A stretch of 64,000 nt of DNA from Actibacterium ureilyticum (GTDB lineage: Bacteria; Pseudomonadota; Alphaproteobacteria; Rhodobacterales; Rhodobacteraceae), in the NCBI RefSeq assembly GCF_002285435.1, contig NZ_NSBT01000037.1, positions 310,001 through 374,000 of the forward strand, in the 5' to 3' direction. The notes under the pieces were generated by a model that worked only from the letters and a program-made list of their open reading frames with translations, had not been told where the DNA came from and ran no database searches. The position numbers were made by a program, and so were the translations under genes. Shown piece by piece: positions 60,581 to 64,000 of this stretch; positions within the stretch are counted from its first letter, which is position 1; each line of letters starts with the position of its first letter.

Positions 60581-61051
60581 ATGTCCCAGATCACCTTTGC
60601 CCGCCTTGGCGATATCGCCCCGCAAACCCTGTGCGATCACATGAACGACCCGCGCGTGGCAGCGCATCTGCCGCTGCTGACGCGGCGCTGGGATCTGGGT
60701 GACGCCCGCGCCTTTGTCGCCGCGAAAGAGGCCTGCTGGCAGCGCGACGGGCTGGGCCATTGGGCGTTTCTGTGCGGCCCGACCTATCTGGGCTGGGGCG
60801 GGTTCCAGAAGGAAGGGCCGGATTGGGATTTCGGGCTGGTGCTGCATCCTGATCGGTTCGGGATGGGGCCGCGCATCCTGCGGCAGGCGCTGGCCTTTGC
60901 GCGGGACGATGCGCGAATTGCGCAGGTCATGTTCCTGTTGCCGCCCAGCCGCCGCCATCTGGGCGCGTTGGACCGACTGGGCGCGCAGCCCCGCGGCCGC
61001 GTCACCCATGACGGCGCCGAGTTTCTGAAATTCACCCTGGAAACCGGCTGA
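60581..61051 (+). CDS. GNAT-family acetyltransferase-like protein
   Basis: A 156-residue protein with the N-acetyltransferase fold. Seen: ITFARLGDIAPQTLCDHMNDPRVAAHLP, WAFLCGPTYLGWGGFQKEG and HPDRFGMGPRILRQALAFARDD, the region that would bind acetyl-CoA (motif A usually Q/R-x-x-G-x-G/A; here RFGMGPRI). Its substrate is unknown. It is the only plus-strand gene inside the fab block and converges with the HisA paralogue, 6 bases apart. Confidence 0.75.
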   Translation: MSQITFARLGDIAPQTLCDHMNDPRVAAHLPLLTRRWDLGDARAFVAAKEACWQRDGLGHWAFLCGPTYLGWGGFQKEGPDWDFGLVLHPDRFGMGPRILRQALAFARDDARIAQVMFLLPPSRRHLGALDRLGAQPRGRVTHDGAEFLKFTLETG

Positions 61052-61057
61052 GCCCGC

Positions 61058-61801
61058 TCAGACAAAGGGCGCGACGGGTTCGGGTTCGGCGCGCGCCGCG
61101 CTCAATGCGGCGTCCAGCGTCAGCGTCCGGTTGACCAACGCCCGCCCGACCACCGCCCCGGCGATGTTGGGGATGTATTTCAGCCGCGCGATATCGTCGA
61201 TGCCGCGCACCACGCCGCTGGCGATAACCGGCGTCCGCGTGCGCGCCGCCAGCCCAGAAATCGCACCCAGCGTGCCGTCGGATTCCCCCATATCGGCGTC
61301 GATATCGGTGATCTTGATCGCGGCCAGCGGCACACCGTCGAAGGCGGCGATCAGATCCTCGGCCCGGATCGCCGATGGCGTGCGCCAGCCCTCGCTCATC
61401 ACCCGGCCCGCGCGGATATCGACCGACACCACGATCTGGTCGGGAAAGCGCCGTGCCAGCGCGGCCACCAGGTCGGGTTCGTGCAGCGCCAGCGTGCCGA
61501 CCACGACGCGCCCCGCCCCCATGTCCAGCCAATGGGCGATCTTCTCGCGCCCGCGCATCCCGCCGGCCAGCTGCACCGGAATGCCGGCCGAGCGGATGAT
61601 CGCGATGATCAGGTCGTAATTGTCCCGCCCGCCCTGCAGCCCGTCGAAATCCGTCAGCTGCATCCATTCCGCGCCGTGCTGGGCAAATTCGCGCGCCGTC
61701 AGCACCGGATCGACATCCCACACGACCGGCGTGTCCAGCCGCCCCTTGTGCAGGCTGACACATTGCCCGCCCAGCATTTCGATTGTCGGATACAGGATCA
61801 T
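61058..61801 (-). CDS. HisA-family isomerase paralogue with altered active site
   Basis: A 247-residue (beta/alpha)8 barrel clearly related to HisA (phosphoribosylformimino-AICAR-P isomerase). Seen: ILYPTIEMLGGQCVSLHKG, where the catalytic Asp8 of HisA is Glu8; VQLAGGMRGREKI; VSVDIRAGRVMSEGWRT, retaining the second catalytic Asp; and VIASGVVRGIDDIARLK with the phosphate-binding Gly residues. It lies among fatty-acid genes and not among his genes. I recall such a second HisA-like copy in other Rhodobacteraceae. It may have another substrate or be weakly active. Confidence 0.8.
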   Translation of the reverse strand: MILYPTIEMLGGQCVSLHKGRLDTPVVWDVDPVLTAREFAQHGAEWMQLTDFDGLQGGRDNYDLIIAIIRSAGIPVQLAGGMRGREKIAHWLDMGAGRVVVGTLALHEPDLVAALARRFPDQIVVSVDIRAGRVMSEGWRTPSAIRAEDLIAAFDGVPLAAIKITDIDADMGESDGTLGAISGLAARTRTPVIASGVVRGIDDIARLKYIPNIAGAVVGRALVNRTLTLDAALSAARAEPEPVAPFV

Positions 61802-61952
61802 CGGCCCCTCCTGCCCGGGGTGCGCGCGCTGTGTGGTGTCGTTGGCGGCGCATGCGGGCGAAACTGCGATTCCCCTGACAGTTTACCCTAGGTCAGCGGA
61901 TTGCGCAGGTCCAAAGCCCGCACCGGCAAGGATCCGCCCCCCGGAATGCGAA

Positions 61953-61980
61953 ACGGCGCCCGTCGGGGCGCCGTCCGCTG
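61953..61980 (-). terminator. Terminator after acpP
   Basis: ACGGCGCCC (61953-61961) and GGGCGCCGT (61966-61974) form a perfect 9-bp stem; on the minus strand it is followed by TTTCG. It separates acpP from the HisA-like gene. Confidence 0.7.
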
Positions 61981-62000
61981 ATCTTGATGGCCGTCCCGGA

Positions 62001-62234
62001 TCAGGACGCTTCAGAGATGAACTTCACCGCGTCGCCAAAGGTCTGGATAGTCTCGGCGGCGTCATCGGGGATCTCGATGCCGAATTCTTCTTCGAAAGCC
62101 ATGACCAGTTCGACGGTGTCCAGGCTGTCTGCACCCAGGTCGTCAATGAAAGATGCGTTTTCGACAACCTTGTCTTCTTCAACACCCAGGTGCTCGACAA
62201 CGATCTTCTTCACGCGATCTGCGACGTCGCTCAT
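62001..62234 (-). CDS. acpP: Acyl carrier protein
   Basis: A 77-residue acidic helical protein. The phosphopantetheine attachment site is Ser37 in [15 protein letters not shown]. It carries acyl chains in fatty-acid synthesis and also donates to other pathways. Strongly biased codons fit a highly expressed gene. It has its own promoter (62342-62369) and terminator (61953-61974), a common feature that allows higher expression than the neighbouring fab genes. Confidence 0.98.
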   Translation of the reverse strand: MSDVADRVKKIVVEHLGVEEDKVVENASFIDDLGADSLDTVELVMAFEEEFGIEIPDDAAETIQTFGDAVKFISEAS

Positions 62235-62341
62235 ATCTTTTCCTCATTCCGTCTCGGGCCCTGTGACCCGGTTCTTTCTTTTGATCCTGAAGGACCGCTC
62301 AATCAGCAGATCACGCAAGCGTGGCTGCACAAACTGCGCCG

Positions 62342-62369
62342 CCTATAGCACATCGTTTACGCTAGGCAA
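62342..62369 (-). promoter_or_regulatory. Predicted acpP promoter
   Basis: On the minus strand TTGCCT (62369-62364) and TATAGG (62347-62342) are separated by 16 bases. The site lies between the fabG stop and the acpP start. A GC-rich hairpin CCGGGG-N4-CCCCGG (62377-62392) directly precedes it, after the fabG stop, without a T tract. Confidence 0.5.
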
Positions 62370-62393
62370 ACGCTTTCCGGGGCCTGCCCCGGC

Positions 62394-63131
62394 TCAGAAC
62401 ATGGACATCCCGCCATTCACATGCAAGGTCGCGCCGGTGACATAGGCGGCTTCCTGACTGGCCAGGTACACGACCGCGGCGCCGATCTCGTCGGCATCGC
62501 CCATCCGGCCCGCGGGCACCTTGACCAACAGCTTGTCCTTCTGGTCATCGGTCAGCTTGTCGGTCATGGCCGTGGTGATGAAGCCGGGCGCGACGCAGTT
62601 CACGGTGATCCCGCGGCTGGCGATTTCCTGGGCCAGCGATTTCGACATCGCCACCATGCCCGCCTTGGACGCGGCGTAATTCGCCTGGCCCGGGTTGCCC
62701 GTGGCCCCCACGATCGAGCTGATATTCACGATCCGGCCCCAGCGCGCCTTGGCCATACCGCGCAGCACGCCCCGGCACAGCCGCATCGTGGCGGTCAGGT
62801 TCACGTCCAGCACGCTTTGCCAGTCGTCATCGCTCATGCGCATGAACAGCCCGTCGCGGGTGATGCCCGCGTTGTTCACCAGGATATCGACCGATCCCAT
62901 CGCCTCGGCCGCCTGTTTCGGCAGCGCCTCGACCGCGTCTGGATCGGACAGGTTGCAGGGCAGCACATGCACCCGTTCGCCCAGGTCGTCGGCCAGCGCC
63001 TGAAGCGGTTCGGTCCGCGTGCCCGACAGGGCCACGGTCGCGCCCTGCCCGTGCAGCGCGCGTGCAATCGCCCCGCCAATACCGCCCGAGGCGCCGGTCA
63101 ACAGCACCGTCTTTCCGGTCAGATCAAACAT
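62394..63131 (-). CDS. fabG: 3-oxoacyl-[ACP] reductase
   Basis: A 245-residue short-chain dehydrogenase that reduces 3-oxoacyl-ACP with NADPH. Seen: GKTVLLTGASGGIGGAIARAL (cofactor motif), NNAGITRDGLFMRM, the catalytic Ser in NISSIVGATG, Tyr and Lys in YAASKAGM, and GFITTAMTDKL. The ATG at 63131 follows AAGGAG; upstream open frame is non-coding. It lies 76 bases after fabD on the same strand and is probably cotranscribed. Confidence 0.97.
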   Translation of the reverse strand: MFDLTGKTVLLTGASGGIGGAIARALHGQGATVALSGTRTEPLQALADDLGERVHVLPCNLSDPDAVEALPKQAAEAMGSVDILVNNAGITRDGLFMRMSDDDWQSVLDVNLTATMRLCRGVLRGMAKARWGRIVNISSIVGATGNPGQANYAASKAGMVAMSKSLAQEIASRGITVNCVAPGFITTAMTDKLTDDQKDKLLVKVPAGRMGDADEIGAAVVYLASQEAAYVTGATLHVNGGMSMF

Positions 63132-63207
63132 GAAAACTCCTTTTTCACTGGGTTCCCCCGTCCGGCCGTCTTCGGCCGGCCCCCTTCCAGTTTCGTGTCG
63201 TGTCGTG

Positions 63208-64000
63208 TCAGCCCGCCAGCGACGCCGCGGCCGCGGCCACGTCATCGGGGGTGCCGACGGTCCGGCAGGTGGCGGACCGGTCGATGCGCCGGATCATGCC
63301 CGACAGCGCCTTGCCCGCGCCGATCTCCCAGAACTCGGTCACACCCTTATCCAGCATCCATTGCACGGATTCGCGCCAGCGGACCGAATGGGTCACCTGT
63401 TCGACCAGCAAAGAGCGGATGGTTTCGGGATTGCTGACATCATGGGCCAGCACATTCGCCACCAGCCGCACGCTGGGATTTTCGATATCCACATCGTCCA
63501 GCGCCTCGGCCATCACCCGCGCGGCGGGGGCCATCAGCTTGCAGTGGAACGGCGCCGACACCGGCAGCATCACCGCGCGTTTCGCGCCCGCTTCCTGTGC
63601 CAGTTCGATCGCGTGCTGCACCGCCCCGGTCGCGCCCGACACCACGACCTGTCCCGGGTCGTTGTCATTGGCCGCCTGACAGACCGCGCCCGTGGCCTTG
63701 GCCGCGCGCTGCGCCAGATCGTTCACCGTCTTGAAATCCAGACCCAGCAGCGCCGCCATGGCGCCCTGGCCCACCGGCACGGCGTCCTGCATGGCCTTGC
63801 CACGAATGCGCAGCAGCCGCGCGGTATCGGCGACCGAAATCGCCCCCGCCGCCGCCAGCGCGGAATATTCCCCCAGCGAATGCCCCGCCACATAGGTCGC
63901 CGCCGTCACCGGCACGCCCTCGGCCTCCAAAGCGCGCATCGCGGCAAGCGAGGTCGCCATCAGCGCCGGTTGGGCGTTCTGCGTCAGGGTCAGGGTTTCG
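63208..64000 (-). CDS. fabD: Malonyl-CoA:ACP transacylase (N terminus outside window)
   Basis: The frame stays open to the right edge; about 263 codons are present. The visible N-terminal residues (ETLTLTQNAQPALMA) precede the catalytic GHSLGEYSALAAAGAI, where Ser attacks malonyl-CoA. The active-site His is in VSAPFHCKLM. VVSGATGAVQHAI and ETIRSLLVEQVTHSVRW follow. Normal FabD has about 310 residues, so roughly 45 N-terminal residues lie beyond the window. It starts the fabD-fabG-acpP order. Confidence 0.95.
   Translation of the reverse strand, partial: ETLTLTQNAQPALMATSLAAMRALEAEGVPVTAATYVAGHSLGEYSALAAAGAISVADTARLLRIRGKAMQDAVPVGQGAMAALLGLDFKTVNDLAQRAAKATGAVCQAANDNDPGQVVVSGATGAVQHAIELAQEAGAKRAVMLPVSAPFHCKLMAPAARVMAEALDDVDIENPSVRLVANVLAHDVSNPETIRSLLVEQVTHSVRWRESVQWMLDKGVTEFWEIGAGKALSGMIRRIDRSATCRTVGTPDDVAAAAASLAG

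Noticed and set aside
61058-61801. Calling the HisA paralogue the genuine histidine-pathway hisA
   Set aside because: Catalytic Asp8 is Glu and the gene is not near other his genes, so the pathway assignment is not justified from this window.
62377-62392. CCGGGG/CCCCGG hairpin after fabG as an intrinsic terminator
   Set aside because: No T tract follows on the minus strand, so it was noted only next to the acpP promoter.
1-64000. tRNA, rRNA, CRISPR or insertion sequence
   Set aside because: No cloverleaf-type T-arm consensus, spaced direct repeats, transposase motifs or terminal inverted repeats were found while reading both strands.

Overview
The window looks like a chromosome segment of a GC-rich alphaproteobacterium of the Rhodobacteraceae (Roseobacter/Rhodobacter group). 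The reasons are a complete Rhodobacter-capsulatus-type gene transfer agent (GTA) cluster, the alphaproteobacterial arrangement of pyruvate dehydrogenase in which E1-beta carries its own lipoyl domain, a bactofilin/M23 peptidase pair, a fabD-fabG-acpP-fabF-mltG block, and strong GC bias at third codon positions. Both ends cut genes: a cytochrome P450 at the left edge and fabD at the right edge.

Left part (1-16.4 kb). Two tandem GAPDH paralogues flank a 47-residue membrane peptide. Each has a LacI-type palindrome upstream, and they differ at the residue that sets NAD/NADP preference. Next come an O-acetyltransferase with an SGNH domain, coaD, a CBS protein, a LysR regulator divergent from mmsA, a glycosyltransferase, a YbdK-type ligase, and an overlapping valine-degradation operon (isobutyryl-CoA dehydrogenase, 3-hydroxyisobutyryl-CoA hydrolase, mmsB, small unknown). 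A Crp/Fnr regulator and a DUF2892 protein follow, separated by a possible RNA switch.

Middle (16.4-42 kb). A long run of minus-strand genes includes uvrA with two LexA-like boxes, lpdA, two MFS carriers, queA and a large AsmA-like protein. Then come bcp, a ferritin-like DUF455 protein, the M23 peptidase/bactofilin pair, transporters, an AidB-like dehydrogenase, ftsB and pdhA-pdhB-pdhC. The pdh operon has a nested dyad over its promoter. cysE follows.

GTA cluster (42.0-56.5 kb, minus strand). The order is g1 (small terminase), terL, portal, g3.5, protease, capsid, g6, g7, g8, g9, g10, g10.1, g11 (tape measure), g12, g13, g14, g15 and a small flanking gene. All frames are open and many stops and starts overlap. 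A near-consensus sigma-70 promoter and a CtrA-like half-site pair lie just upstream of g1. A strong hairpin sits between capsid and g6. There is no integrase, replication or lysis gene, which fits a domesticated GTA rather than a prophage.

Right part (56.6-64 kb). A lower-GC SpoU/TrmH methyltransferase gene sits beside the GTA promoter and looks acquired. It is followed by rluE-like, mltG, fabF, a GNAT gene, a HisA paralogue with a D8-to-E change, acpP, fabG and partial fabD.

No tRNA, rRNA, CRISPR array, transposase or integrase was seen. All functional calls rest on reading motifs by eye; no database search was run.
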